Shown: one piece after another, positions 34,611-43,287 of the stretch
How positions within the stretch are numbered: the stretch's first letter is position 1
Layout: each line of letters opens with the position of its first letter
Assembly: GCA_963662245.2 (NCBI GenBank)
Contig: CAXXVQ010000008.1
Coordinates: 372,001-436,000, forward strand
Direction of reading: 5' to 3'
From: JAFGVL01 sp963662245
GTDB lineage: Bacteria > Bacteroidota > Bacteroidia > Bacteroidales > Paludibacteraceae
Length of the DNA: 64,000 nt
Position numbers and translations under genes: made by a program
The notes under the pieces: model-generated
What the model was told of the DNA's origin: nothing
The model's database searches: none
What the model saw: only the letters and a program-made list of their open reading frames with translations

Positions 34611-34727
34611 AATCAAATATGTATATGTTAAAATTAATACATGAGATGCAAAAATAGCATTTTTTATAGAATACCAGTGTTTGTATGGGAATAAATGGGG
34701 AGGACGGGAATGTGATTTATCTAATAC

Positions 34728-34760
34728 AAAAAAAGAGAAGCCAATATGACTTCTCTTTTT
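34728..34760 (-). terminator. Terminator of nhaD
   Basis: AAAGAGAAG / CTTCTCTTT stem with a nine-base loop and, on the minus strand, a run of T. Confidence 0.75.
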
Positions 34761-34780
34761 CTTAATCTATATTTTGAGTT

Positions 34781-36145
34781 TTATCCGCCAATAATTGGTG
34801 ATAAGAAATGCATCTGAACGATATAAAATGCTGCACCTGTAAGGTATCCTATTAATGTAATCAAAGAAATTTTCTTCATATACCAAATGAAGTTGATTTG
34901 TTCAATACCCATTACTACAACACCAGCTGCAGAACCAATGATTAAGATACTACCACCTACACCGGCACAGTATGCTAAGAAAATCCAGAATTGACCATCA
35001 ACTGCATAATGTCCAACTGATGCGATATCGTACATACCCATTGCACCTGCAACCAACGGCACATTGTCTACAATAGAAGAGATGATACCAATAATGATGT
35101 TAATGATGTAGAAATTGCCCACTTTTTCATCTAACATTTTAGAGAAATCTCCCAAAATGTGAGTTTCTTTTAATACTGCAACAGAAAGAAGGATTCCTAA
35201 AAAGAATAAGATAGTTGAAGTATCGATGCGAGATAAGATGTGAGTAATTCTTGCTTTACGACTTTCTTCTACATGTTTCTTATTGTGGTATAAAAGTTCA
35301 GTATATACCCATAAGATACCCATGCCGAAGAATACACCTAAGAATGGAGGTAAATGAGTGATTGATTTAAATATTGGAACAAAAATTAAAGAACCAACAC
35401 CTAAAATCAGGATGCTCATTTTTTCAGCTTTTGTGATAATGTTTGCAGCCGGGTGACCATGTGAGTTTTCTACATGGTGTTCCGCTTGTTTAATCTCTCC
35501 TTTCAAGAATGTAGAAGCAATAGCTACAGGAACAATTACTGAAATTAATGAAGGGAAGAATAATTCAGGTATTAAGTGAGATGTTGTTACGCTTCCATGA
35601 ATCCAAAGCATAATTGTTGTGACATCCCCAATAGGTGAAAATGCACCACCACTATTTGCTGAGACAATTACAATTCCGGCAAATAACCATCTGTCTTGCT
35701 TGTCATGAATAATCTTACGCAATAACATTGTCATTACGATAGCAGTAGTCATGTTATCAAGAATTGCAGATAAGAAGAATGTAATAAACGCTAAGATCCA
35801 TAATAGTTTGCGTTTGTTCTTCGTTGTGATTTTGTCTGTAATTACAGTGAAACCACCATGAACATCCACAAGCTCAACAATAGTCATTGCTCCAAGTAAG
35901 AAGAATAAGATTTCAGAAATGTCGCCTAAATGTTCAATAAGCTGAACCTCTGTTACTAATTTTTTTACATGCTCAAGTTGCTCCATGGTTGTAGCGCCGT
36001 GCATAATTGGTGCGTAGAACATGTAAGCAGTCCACAAAATTACTGAAAGCAATAGCGCTGTTGCTGCTTTGTTTACTTTTAACGGGTGTTCAAGAGCTAT
36101 ACATACATAGCCAAGAAGAAACACCGCAATCATAAATACAATCAT
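34781..36145 (-). CDS. nhaD: Na+/H+ antiporter NhaD
   Basis: A 454-residue inner-membrane antiporter of the ion-transporter superfamily that expels Na+ (or Li+) in exchange for protons. About 11-12 hydrophobic helices are seen. NhaD features are LGDISEILFFLLGAMTIVEL near the first third, AILDNMTTAIVMTMLLRKI, VSANSGGAFSPIGDVTTIMLW and the C-terminal DNVPLVAGAMGMYD and AGVGGSILIIGSAAGVVVMG. It is a single-gene unit with a -7 element TACATTTG (36199-36192, minus) and a perfect palindrome about 100 bases upstream of the ATG that may be an operator. Confidence 0.93.
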   Translation of the reverse strand: MIVFMIAVFLLGYVCIALEHPLKVNKAATALLLSVILWTAYMFYAPIMHGATTMEQLEHVKKLVTEVQLIEHLGDISEILFFLLGAMTIVELVDVHGGFTVITDKITTKNKRKLLWILAFITFFLSAILDNMTTAIVMTMLLRKIIHDKQDRWLFAGIVIVSANSGGAFSPIGDVTTIMLWIHGSVTTSHLIPELFFPSLISVIVPVAIASTFLKGEIKQAEHHVENSHGHPAANIITKAEKMSILILGVGSLIFVPIFKSITHLPPFLGVFFGMGILWVYTELLYHNKKHVEESRKARITHILSRIDTSTILFFLGILLSVAVLKETHILGDFSKMLDEKVGNFYIINIIIGIISSIVDNVPLVAGAMGMYDIASVGHYAVDGQFWIFLAYCAGVGGSILIIGSAAGVVVMGIEQINFIWYMKKISLITLIGYLTGAAFYIVQMHFLSPIIGG

Positions 36146-36191
36146 TTTTTTGCTTAATTTAGTTAGTTATTGTTTTTGGTTTTAGATGGCA

Positions 36192-36199
36192 CAAATGTA
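36192..36199 (-). promoter_or_regulatory. -7 element of the nhaD promoter
   Basis: TACATTTG on the minus strand, 47 bases before the nhaD ATG. A TTTG 24 bases further upstream is slightly too far for an ideal -33 element. Confidence 0.45.
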
Positions 36200-36244
36200 A
36201 AGCAAGTTTTATAACGATGTTCTCAAAATCATGTCTTTCTTGTT

Positions 36245-36270
36245 AAATTGTAATCTCGAGATTACAATTT
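36245..36270. promoter_or_regulatory. 26-bp perfect palindrome upstream of nhaD
   Basis: The sequence centred on CTCGAG (half-site AAATTGTAATCTC) is identical to its reverse complement over 26 bases. It lies 45 bases upstream of the nhaD -7 element, the position expected for an activator or repressor dimer site. It could also fold as a hairpin followed by T-rich DNA, but there is no upstream gene to terminate on the plus strand. Confidence 0.6.
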
Positions 36271-36444
36271 TGATTTTTTTATTAAGCTAAAATAGAATGC
36301 TAGTTGTTGTAAATGAGGTGGTTTTGTTATGTTTTAAATCTATAGTAGAAAATTAAATATGTTGTAAAGCATATTTTTTATAAAAGAAAAATAATAAACA
36401 GAAGAAATTGTCGTTTATAGATAAAACAATAATTTGGAGAGCGA

Positions 36445-36603
36445 ATGAAAAGAACTATTACACCAAAATTTAATTATTATTTAAGAGCAAGAATGGAACC
36501 TAAGAAATCAACTTTAAACTTTATAAAAGCCTTTGCCGCAGCTTATGAGTTTTCAAAGGATTTAAATAAAAAGGTGAAATATCCCGGACTTATACTTAAC
36601 TAA
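36445..36603 (+). CDS. Small basic protein of unknown function (52 residues)
   Basis: ATG 36445 opens a 52-codon frame: MKRTITPKFNYYLRARMEPK, then KSTLNFIKAFAAAYEFSKDL and the end NKKVKYPGLILN. It is preceded by GGAGAG 5 bases before the ATG, an unusually good ribosome binding site for this genome, and followed within 5 bases by a strong terminator, so it is probably a real single-gene transcript. The product is basic, with a likely amphipathic helix in residues 20-45; no signal peptide or TM segment. I do not recognise a family. The region 36272-36440 upstream holds nothing else that I can identify. Confidence 0.6.
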   Translation: MKRTITPKFNYYLRARMEPKKSTLNFIKAFAAAYEFSKDLNKKVKYPGLILN

Positions 36604-36605
36604 AC

Positions 36606-36649
36606 CAAACAAAGAGTTTCGAACAAATCGGAACTCTTTGTTTTTTTGT
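36606..36649 (+). terminator. Terminator after the 52-residue gene
   Basis: ACAAAGAGTT ... AACTCTTTGT stem (with an inner CG/CG extension) followed by T8, immediately after the small ORF. Confidence 0.85.
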
Positions 36650-36656
36650 ACATTTG
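36649..36656 (+). promoter_or_regulatory. -7 element for rpe-comEC
   Basis: TACATTTG followed by C, 26 bases before the rpe ATG. No convincing -33 element was found because the terminator occupies that stretch. Confidence 0.45.
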
Positions 36657-36682
36657 CACAAAAATATTTACAATAATATAGA

Positions 36683-37333
36683 ATGAGTTTGATTATTTCT
36701 CCCTCGTTATTATCAGCAAATTTTGGAGATCTTCGTGCTGATATAGAGATGCTTAATGATAGTGATGCGGATTGGTTGCATGTGGATGTAATGGATGGTG
36801 TTTTTGTACCAAATATTTCTTTTGGTTTTCCTATTATGGAGACATTGAAGAAGTATAGCTATAAACCCCTTGATGTGCATTTAATGATTGTTGAACCGGA
36901 TAAATATATTTCTCGCTTTAAAGAAGTTGGTGCAAATATTTTAAATGTGCATTATGAAGCATGCACGCATTTGCATCGTACAGTTCAGCAAATTAAAAAA
37001 GAGGGGATGAAGGCTGCTGTAACATTGAATCCTCATACACCGGTTCATTTGTTGGAAGATATAATCGGGGACTTGGATATGGTATTGTTAATGTCTGTTA
37101 ATCCTGGGTTTGCGGCACAGAAATATATAGAGAATACATATAATAAAGTGTCTCAGCTAAAAGAATTGATTTTGAAGAAGAATGCCCGAACTTTAATTGA
37201 GGTTGATGGTGGCGTGAATCTGGAAAATGCCGCTAAATTAAAAGAGCTTGGTGCTGATGCTTTAGTTGCAGGTAGTTCTATTTTTTCTACTCCTGATCCG
37301 AAAGAGACTATTGCGAAGTTTAAAGCAATTTAA
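36683..37333 (+). CDS. rpe: Ribulose-phosphate 3-epimerase
   Basis: Pentose-phosphate pathway enzyme interconverting ribulose 5-phosphate and xylulose 5-phosphate; a 216-residue TIM barrel, normal length. Signatures: ISPSLLSANFGDLRADIEML, WLHVDVMDGVFVPNISFGFP (metal and catalytic Asp/His), PLDVHLMIVEPDKYI, VLLMSVNPGFAAQKYI and the phosphate loop IEVDGGVNLENAAKL with ALVAGSSIF. comEC starts 2 bases after its stop. Confidence 0.97.
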   Translation: MSLIISPSLLSANFGDLRADIEMLNDSDADWLHVDVMDGVFVPNISFGFPIMETLKKYSYKPLDVHLMIVEPDKYISRFKEVGANILNVHYEACTHLHRTVQQIKKEGMKAAVTLNPHTPVHLLEDIIGDLDMVLLMSVNPGFAAQKYIENTYNKVSQLKELILKKNARTLIEVDGGVNLENAAKLKELGADALVAGSSIFSTPDPKETIAKFKAI

Positions 37334-37335
37334 GT

Positions 37336-39378
37336 GTGAGGGAATTTTTGCTAAGAACACCGTTTTTTAGATTATTCCTAGCTTTAGTAGTTGGGGTGCT
37401 TTTGTTTGAGTGCTTATCTTTCTCATGGATACTGCCTGTTTTATTAGTGCTGTCTGTTCTTTCAATAATATTGCATTTTTTAAGTAATAAAAAAGATAAT
37501 TATAAACTCCGTTGGCTGTTTGGCTGCGGAGTTTTTTTGTTTTTTGCATCCTTGTCTTTTTATCTCTCTCAAAGCAAGGCTGAGCGTTTGCAGACTTATG
37601 ATGTTGAACGAGCTGCAGTTTATAAGGCCATAGTGAAGAAAGCTCCTGTAGAAAAGCCGAAGAGTTATATGTTAGAGGTAGAGAATGTTGCCTTGGCATA
37701 TGATAGTTTGCATTTTCAGGATACAGAGGGGAGGTTGCTTTTGTATGTTCAAAAAACAGATGAGGCTGGCAGTTTAAGAATTGGTGATGAGTTGTTGTTT
37801 GCTGCCACTTTGAAGAAGCCTTTAGGTGCCAAAAACCCGGAAGCTTTTGATTATTCAAAATATTTAAAAAGAAAAGGGATTGGTGCAACTGCTTATGTGA
37901 ATTCATCGCAGTGGCGGCTTGTTAAAAAATCAGATGCGTTTTCAGTATTTCAGCTTGCTTCTGATTGTCGGAGATATCTGCTTTCGGTATATCGGGAATA
38001 TAATATTTCAGGAGATGAATTTGCTGTATTGGCAGCCTTGACTCTGGGTTATAAAGATGAAATTCCGGATGATTTATATTTAAGTTACAGTAATTCCGGT
38101 GCTTTGCATATTTTATCCGTAAGTGGGTTGCATGTTGGTGTGCTTTTCTTGATTTTATCTTTGTGTCTGTCATTTTTAAATAAAACAGCCAAAACCCGTT
38201 TTCTAAAATCTTTGTTGATTATCATTCTGTTATGGGGCTTTGCTTTTATTACAGGTTTATCTGCATCAGTAATGCGAGCTTCTTTGATGTTTTCGGTTTT
38301 GTCTTTGGGTAATGTGTTTTCGTATAAGAGCAATGTGTATAATGCAATTTTCTTTTCGGCCTTTGTGCTTTTGTTAATAAATCCATCTGCACTATTTGAT
38401 GTGAGTTTCTTGCTGAGCTATTCTGCGGTGTTGAGTATAGTGTATTTTCAGCCAAGGTTTAAGCGCTTGTTGTTTTTTGAGAATAATTTACTTAATTGGT
38501 CGTGGGACTTGTTTTGTGTTTCTATCGCTGCTCAAATTGGTACATTCCCAATCGGGTTGTACTTCTTTCATAAGTTTTCTAATCATTTTCTGTTGACAAA
38601 TTTCTTGGCGATTCCATTAGCTACAGGGATTATTTATTTAGCTGTATTATTGCTTGTATTTTCGGCTTTGCCACAAATTGCGAGTTGGATTGCGTTGCTG
38701 TTGCAATATTTATTAAAAGCACAAAATAAATCTGTATTATTTGTTGATGGTCTGCCAAACGCAACACTCCAAACTTGGATTGGTAGTTGGGAAGTTGTTT
38801 TATTATATGCGTTAATATTAGCTTCAACTTTGTATGTATTAAAAAAGAATACTCGTTTTCTGTTCTTATCTCTGGTATTGGTTGTGGGCTTTGCCGGTTT
38901 GCGTTTGTATCGAAATTATGAAGGATATGTTCACGCTAAGTTGTATGTGTATGCTGATAATAAATCAACTTCAATTGATGTTTTTCATGGCGGAAAGCAT
39001 GTTTTGTATTCAACAGATATTGATAGAATAAAATCAATCATGACTCCTTTTTGGTTGAAAATGCAAGTGGGTGATTGTGAGAAAGGTAAGTCTTTATCTG
39101 GCATTGATTTTTTCGAAGTTAATAATGCTCGATTTGCAGTCTTGACTGATGATAGTTTGAGAAATAAAACTTCAAATAAATTGTGCGATGTAGATTACCT
39201 TGTAATAGGTAATCATACGAAGTTTAAATATGAAGATTTAACAGGTATGTTTTCGTTTCGGAATTTGATAGCTGATTCCTCTATTTCAAAGTGGAAGATG
39301 AAGCAGTTGAAAGAAAAATGTAACGCAAATGGTATTCGGTTTTATTCTACGGATGAAAACGGAGCTTTTCAACTCTAA
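37336..39378 (+). CDS. comEC: ComEC/Rec2-family DNA-uptake channel protein
   Basis: A 680-residue polytopic membrane protein starting at GTG 37336 (MREFLLRTPFFRLFLALVVG). A DUF4131-type N-terminal part (about 20-190) has the OB-like soluble domain; the competence domain (about 225-500) holds the hallmark ILSVSGLHVGVLFLILSL and ITGLSASVMRASLMFSVL. In DNA-transforming bacteria ComEC carries single-stranded DNA across the inner membrane. The last 160 residues lack the HxHxDH metallo-beta-lactamase motif found in Firmicutes, as is usual in this phylum. No other competence gene lies nearby. Translation is probably coupled to rpe. Confidence 0.92.
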   Translation: MREFLLRTPFFRLFLALVVGVLLFECLSFSWILPVLLVLSVLSIILHFLSNKKDNYKLRWLFGCGVFLFFASLSFYLSQSKAERLQTYDVERAAVYKAIVKKAPVEKPKSYMLEVENVALAYDSLHFQDTEGRLLLYVQKTDEAGSLRIGDELLFAATLKKPLGAKNPEAFDYSKYLKRKGIGATAYVNSSQWRLVKKSDAFSVFQLASDCRRYLLSVYREYNISGDEFAVLAALTLGYKDEIPDDLYLSYSNSGALHILSVSGLHVGVLFLILSLCLSFLNKTAKTRFLKSLLIIILLWGFAFITGLSASVMRASLMFSVLSLGNVFSYKSNVYNAIFFSAFVLLLINPSALFDVSFLLSYSAVLSIVYFQPRFKRLLFFENNLLNWSWDLFCVSIAAQIGTFPIGLYFFHKFSNHFLLTNFLAIPLATGIIYLAVLLLVFSALPQIASWIALLLQYLLKAQNKSVLFVDGLPNATLQTWIGSWEVVLLYALILASTLYVLKKNTRFLFLSLVLVVGFAGLRLYRNYEGYVHAKLYVYADNKSTSIDVFHGGKHVLYSTDIDRIKSIMTPFWLKMQVGDCEKGKSLSGIDFFEVNNARFAVLTDDSLRNKTSNKLCDVDYLVIGNHTKFKYEDLTGMFSFRNLIADSSISKWKMKQLKEKCNANGIRFYSTDENGAFQL

Positions 39379-39446
39379 ATTGGGTGAAATACTGTAATGG
39401 TTTGTATTTTTATTTGTAATTTTGTCAGTTCAAAAAAACTAGAAAT

Positions 39447-40478
39447 ATGCTTTCGAAAATTATTGTAGATGAACAAGTAGTAAAAGCGAAGAAGCTTATT
39501 TATGAAGCGGATAAAATTGCGGTTATTGCTCATGCGGCTCCTGATGGAGATGCGGTTGGTTCGTCTATGGCTTTGTATCACGCTTTGTATAGTCTGGATA
39601 AAGAAACTTTTGTGATTTATCCTGATCCATTTCCAAGTTTTCTTGGGTGGATAAATAGCGTAGATAAAGCAATTATTTATTCTCAGCAAAAGGAAGAAGC
39701 TGAGGCTGTTTTAAATGAAGTTGACTTGATTATTTGTGTTGACTTTAATGATCCAAAACGAGTTGGCGGATTAAAAGATGTTTTAGTAAATTCTGAAGTG
39801 ACAAAGATTTTGATTGACCACCATCCGCATCCTGTCATGGAGCCTTGGAAATTGGTGATGTCATATCCTAAAATAGCATCAACCAGTGAGTTGGTTTTTC
39901 GTTTGATTTGTCGTATCGGTCATGCGGCTGATATTAATAAATATTCAGCAGAAGCTATTTATACCGGAATGATGACTGATACCGGTGGCTTTACTTTTAA
40001 CTCAAATAATGAGGAAGTGTACTATATTATTAGTGAGTTAATTCGCAGAGGAATAAATAAAGATGAGATTTACCGAAAGGTATTTAATACATATACAGCA
40101 GATAGAATGCGATTAATGGGTTATGTGTTGGCTGAAAAAATGAAGATTTTTGCTGAACAAAAAACTGCTTTAATTGTATTAACGGCTGAAGAACAAGAGA
40201 AATTTAACTTTCAAAAAGGAGATGCCGAAGGTTTTGTGAATATGCCATTGTCTATTGATGGGGTTGTGTTCTCAGTTTTCTTGCGAGAGGATCCTGATAA
40301 AATAAAAATCTCATTGCGTTCACAAGGTAGCTTTCCTGCAAATGAGTTTTCTGCTAGATTTTTCAATGGTGGAGGACATTTAAATGCTGCCGGAGGTGAA
40401 AGTTACATGTCATTAGAAGAAACGATTTCTTTGTTTGAAAATGCTTTGCCTGAGTATACAGAGCAGTTGAATCAATAG
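39447..40478 (+). CDS. nrnA: DHH/DHHA1 phosphoesterase, NrnA-like oligoribonuclease/pAp phosphatase
   Basis: A 343-residue cytosolic enzyme of the DHH family. Metal-binding motifs are in order: VIAHAAPDGDAVGSSMALYH, DLIICVDFNDPKRVG, KILIDHHPHPVMEPWK (the DHH motif) and GMMTDTGGFTFNS. The C-terminal DHHA1 domain ends with FFNGGGHLNAAGGESY. NrnA-type enzymes degrade nanoRNA and cyclic-dinucleotide breakdown products and may dephosphorylate pAp. The start has clear ATG support and the gene stands between comEC and the apgM-like gene. Confidence 0.92.
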   Translation: MLSKIIVDEQVVKAKKLIYEADKIAVIAHAAPDGDAVGSSMALYHALYSLDKETFVIYPDPFPSFLGWINSVDKAIIYSQQKEEAEAVLNEVDLIICVDFNDPKRVGGLKDVLVNSEVTKILIDHHPHPVMEPWKLVMSYPKIASTSELVFRLICRIGHAADINKYSAEAIYTGMMTDTGGFTFNSNNEEVYYIISELIRRGINKDEIYRKVFNTYTADRMRLMGYVLAEKMKIFAEQKTALIVLTAEEQEKFNFQKGDAEGFVNMPLSIDGVVFSVFLREDPDKIKISLRSQGSFPANEFSARFFNGGGHLNAAGGESYMSLEETISLFENALPEYTEQLNQ

Positions 40479-40543
40479 CTGCCAACTAACTGAATTTTTA
40501 TAAATAACTGATTGTAGGGTTTTGCCTTCAATGATTTTTTGAG

Positions 40544-41824
40544 ATGAAATATATTATTATTCTTGGCGATGGAATGGCTGATGAGCCAATAGTGTCTTTG
40601 GGAAACAAGACTCCATTGCAAGCCGCTAATAAACCTAATATTGATAAGCTTGCGGCATTAGGTAAATGTGGTGTTTTACACACTATTCCTAATGGATTTC
40701 CTCCTGGAAGTGAGATTGCAAATTTGGCTGTTCTAGGTTATGATATTCCTAAAGTATTTGAAGGGAGAGGGTCTTTGGAGGCTGCAAGTATGGGCGTTGC
40801 TATTAAGAAAAAAGAAATGGCCATGCGTGTGAACTTAATCTGTATCGAAGACGAAAAGATTAAAAATCACTCTGCCGGACATATTAGTAATGAAGAAGCT
40901 ACGGAATTAATTCAGTTCTTGAATAAAGAATTAGGTAACGATATAGTTAAGTTCTTTCCCGGTATATCATATCGCCATTTAATGTTGATAAAAGATGGTG
41001 TTAAGAATTTGAAATGTACACCTCCGCATGATGTTCCCGGAACTCCATTTCGTGATGTATTAATTAAGGCTGAAAAAGAAGAAGCGCAAGCAACAGCAGA
41101 TTTGTTGAATGACTTAATTCTTCGTTCTCAAGAGCTTTTAAAAGATCACCCAATTAACCTAAAGCGTATTGCTGAAGGAAAAGATCCTGCAAATAGTATT
41201 TGGCCTTGGTCTCCGGGGTATCGTCCGCGCATGGAAACATTGCTTGAAACTTATGACTTTAGAAATGGAGCCGTAATTTCTGCTGTTGATTTGATTAAAG
41301 GTATTGGTATTTATGCCGGCTTGCAGTCAATTGATGTGGAAGGAGCTACAGGTTTGTATGATACGAACTATGAAGGGAAAGCACAAGCTGCAATTGATGC
41401 GTTGAAAGAAAGTGATTTTGTTTTCTTGCATATTGAAGCAAGTGATGAGGCTGGTCATGAAGGTGATGCAGACCTTAAAGTAAGAACAATTGAGTATTTA
41501 GATAAGAGAGTTGTGAAACCGATTTTTGAAGAAGTGTCTACTTGGGAAGAGCCGGTAACTATTGCTGTGTTGCCAGATCACCCAACTTTATGTAGAACCA
41601 AAACTCACACCTCGGATTCAGTTCCATTTTTGATTTATCGTCCTAATAAAGTGCCTGATAAGGTGACTGTATATGATGAGTTTTCAGTGCAAAAAGGTGG
41701 ATATGGTGAATTGTATGGAGCTGAGTTTATGGACACGCTTACAGAAACAGGGTTCTTTGGGCAAATATTGCGTAAGATGAAACTATTTGTGAAAGAATTA
41801 ATGGGGAAAAACGACGATAATTAA
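40544..41824 (+). CDS. ApgM-family phosphoglycerate mutase-like protein, proposed homoserine kinase
   Basis: A 426-residue member of the cofactor-independent, archaeal-type phosphoglycerate mutase family (alkaline phosphatase superfamily). Metal ligands are visible in IILGDGMADEPI, the Ser nucleophile region is likely GSEIANLAVLGYD, and FLHIEASDEAGHEGD and VLPDHPTLCRTKTHTSD complete the site. It ends 7 bases before thrC. A subgroup of this family found beside threonine genes in Bacteroidota and Deltaproteobacteria has been proposed to be the homoserine kinase (a TIGRFAM model carries that name). No thrB is in the window. I favour that role, with glycolytic mutase as the alternative. Confidence 0.82.
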   Translation: MKYIIILGDGMADEPIVSLGNKTPLQAANKPNIDKLAALGKCGVLHTIPNGFPPGSEIANLAVLGYDIPKVFEGRGSLEAASMGVAIKKKEMAMRVNLICIEDEKIKNHSAGHISNEEATELIQFLNKELGNDIVKFFPGISYRHLMLIKDGVKNLKCTPPHDVPGTPFRDVLIKAEKEEAQATADLLNDLILRSQELLKDHPINLKRIAEGKDPANSIWPWSPGYRPRMETLLETYDFRNGAVISAVDLIKGIGIYAGLQSIDVEGATGLYDTNYEGKAQAAIDALKESDFVFLHIEASDEAGHEGDADLKVRTIEYLDKRVVKPIFEEVSTWEEPVTIAVLPDHPTLCRTKTHTSDSVPFLIYRPNKVPDKVTVYDEFSVQKGGYGELYGAEFMDTLTETGFFGQILRKMKLFVKELMGKNDDN

Positions 41825-41831
41825 TTGAATA

Positions 41832-43133
41832 ATGAAATATTACAGTACAAATAAGATAGCTCCTATTGCAGATTTACAAGAGGCGGTAGTAAAAGGTTTG
41901 GCATCAGATAAAGGTTTGTTTATGCCGGAAAGAATTAAGCAACTACCTCAGTCTTTTTTTGATAATATTGAAAATATGTCTTTTCAAGAAATAGCATATG
42001 TGGTTGCAGATGCTTTTTTTGGAGAAGATGTGGAAGCCGATACGCTTAAACAAATTGTTTACGATACATTAAGCTTCGATACGCCTGCTGTTAAGGTGAA
42101 AGAGAATATTTATAGCCTTGAGTTATTTCATGGACCAACATTGGCATTTAAAGATGTAGGTGCTCGTTTTATGGCTCGCTTACTTGGCTACTTTATTTCT
42201 AAGCAAGGCGAAAAGGATGTAAATGTATTGGTAGCAACTTCCGGTGATACGGGTAGTGCTGTAGCAAACGGATTTTTAGGTGTGTCAGGTATTCGTGTAT
42301 TTGTACTTTATCCAAAAGGAAAAGTAAGTCCTATTCAAGAGTGTCAGTTTACAACATTAGGGCAAAATATTACTGCTCTTGAAGTAGATGGTACATTTGA
42401 TGATTGTCAGGCATTAGTGAAATCAGCATTTATGGATGCTGAACTTAATGCAAAACACAAACTTACTTCTGCAAACTCAATCAATGTTGCTCGTTTCTTG
42501 CCTCAGGCATTTTATTATTTCTATGCTTATGGGCAAATGAAGAAAATGGAGCCGGGCAAAGATGTGGTAATGTGTGTGCCAAGTGGAAACTTTGGTAATA
42601 TCACAGCCGGATTATTCGGTAAGATAATGGGATTGCCAATTAAGCGCTTTATTGCTTCAAACAACAATAATGATATTTTCTTCAAATATCTTCAGTCTGG
42701 AGAATATAATCCTCGCCCATCTGTAGCAACTATTGCTAACGCAATGGATGTGGGTGATCCAAGTAACTTTGCTCGTGTGATGGACTTATATGACAATAAT
42801 TTAGAGGCTGTGCGTGCAAATGTAAGTGGTGCAAGATACTCTGATGAGCAAATCGCTGAAACAGTAGCTGCTTGCTATAAAGAAACAGGTTATTTGCTAG
42901 ATCCTCACGGAGCGTGTGGTTATCAAGCTTTGGAAGATGGTTTGACAGCTAATGAGGTGGGAGTGTTCTTAGAAACTGCTCACCCTGCTAAGTTCTTAGA
43001 AACTGTAGAAGGTATTATTGGCGAAAAAGTAGAGATTCCTGTAAAACTTCAAGAGTTCATGAAAGGAACAAAACAAAGCATTGAACTAACAAAAGACTTT
43101 GATGCGTTTAAAGCTTATTTAATGGAGATTTAA
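41832..43133 (+). CDS. thrC: Threonine synthase
   Basis: A PLP enzyme converting O-phosphohomoserine to threonine; 433 residues. The N-terminal domain starts MKYYSTNKIAPIADLQEAVV, the PLP lysine is Lys107 in GPTLAFKDVGARFMARLLGY, and the phosphate/cofactor loop is VATSGDTGSAVANGF. CVPSGNFGNITAGLFGK and LDPHGACGYQALEDG are typical of the fungal/Gram-negative branch. It follows the apgM-like gene by 7 bases, so the substrate-supplying kinase is probably that neighbour. Confidence 0.96.
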   Translation: MKYYSTNKIAPIADLQEAVVKGLASDKGLFMPERIKQLPQSFFDNIENMSFQEIAYVVADAFFGEDVEADTLKQIVYDTLSFDTPAVKVKENIYSLELFHGPTLAFKDVGARFMARLLGYFISKQGEKDVNVLVATSGDTGSAVANGFLGVSGIRVFVLYPKGKVSPIQECQFTTLGQNITALEVDGTFDDCQALVKSAFMDAELNAKHKLTSANSINVARFLPQAFYYFYAYGQMKKMEPGKDVVMCVPSGNFGNITAGLFGKIMGLPIKRFIASNNNNDIFFKYLQSGEYNPRPSVATIANAMDVGDPSNFARVMDLYDNNLEAVRANVSGARYSDEQIAETVAACYKETGYLLDPHGACGYQALEDGLTANEVGVFLETAHPAKFLETVEGIIGEKVEIPVKLQEFMKGTKQSIELTKDFDAFKAYLMEI

Positions 43134-43154
43134 AAGAGCTATTCTTCTATAATA

Positions 43155-43188
43155 GAAAAGCGAAACCTGTTTGGGTTTCGCTTTTTTG
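43155..43188 (+). terminator. Terminator after thrC
   Basis: AAAAGCGAAACC / GGTTTCGCTTTT perfect stem, six-base loop, T6 tail. Confidence 0.9.
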
Positions 43189-43287
43189 TTTCTTGTTGGT
43201 GCAGATATTTTATCTAGCCCTTTTATTTGATGGATTTTTAATCCTTTGTTGATGTGTGATTATTAAATGCAAATCGGTCTTGGCTAT

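Noticed and set aside
36245..36290. Palindrome plus T-rich stretch as a rho-independent terminator
   Set aside because: No plus-strand gene ends upstream of it; nhaD runs away from it on the minus strand, so an operator is the better reading.
37367..38455. Several minus-strand ORFs of 70-180 codons across comEC
   Set aside because: They lie antisense to a well-conserved gene, have no start context and no recognisable domains; shadows of its codon bias.
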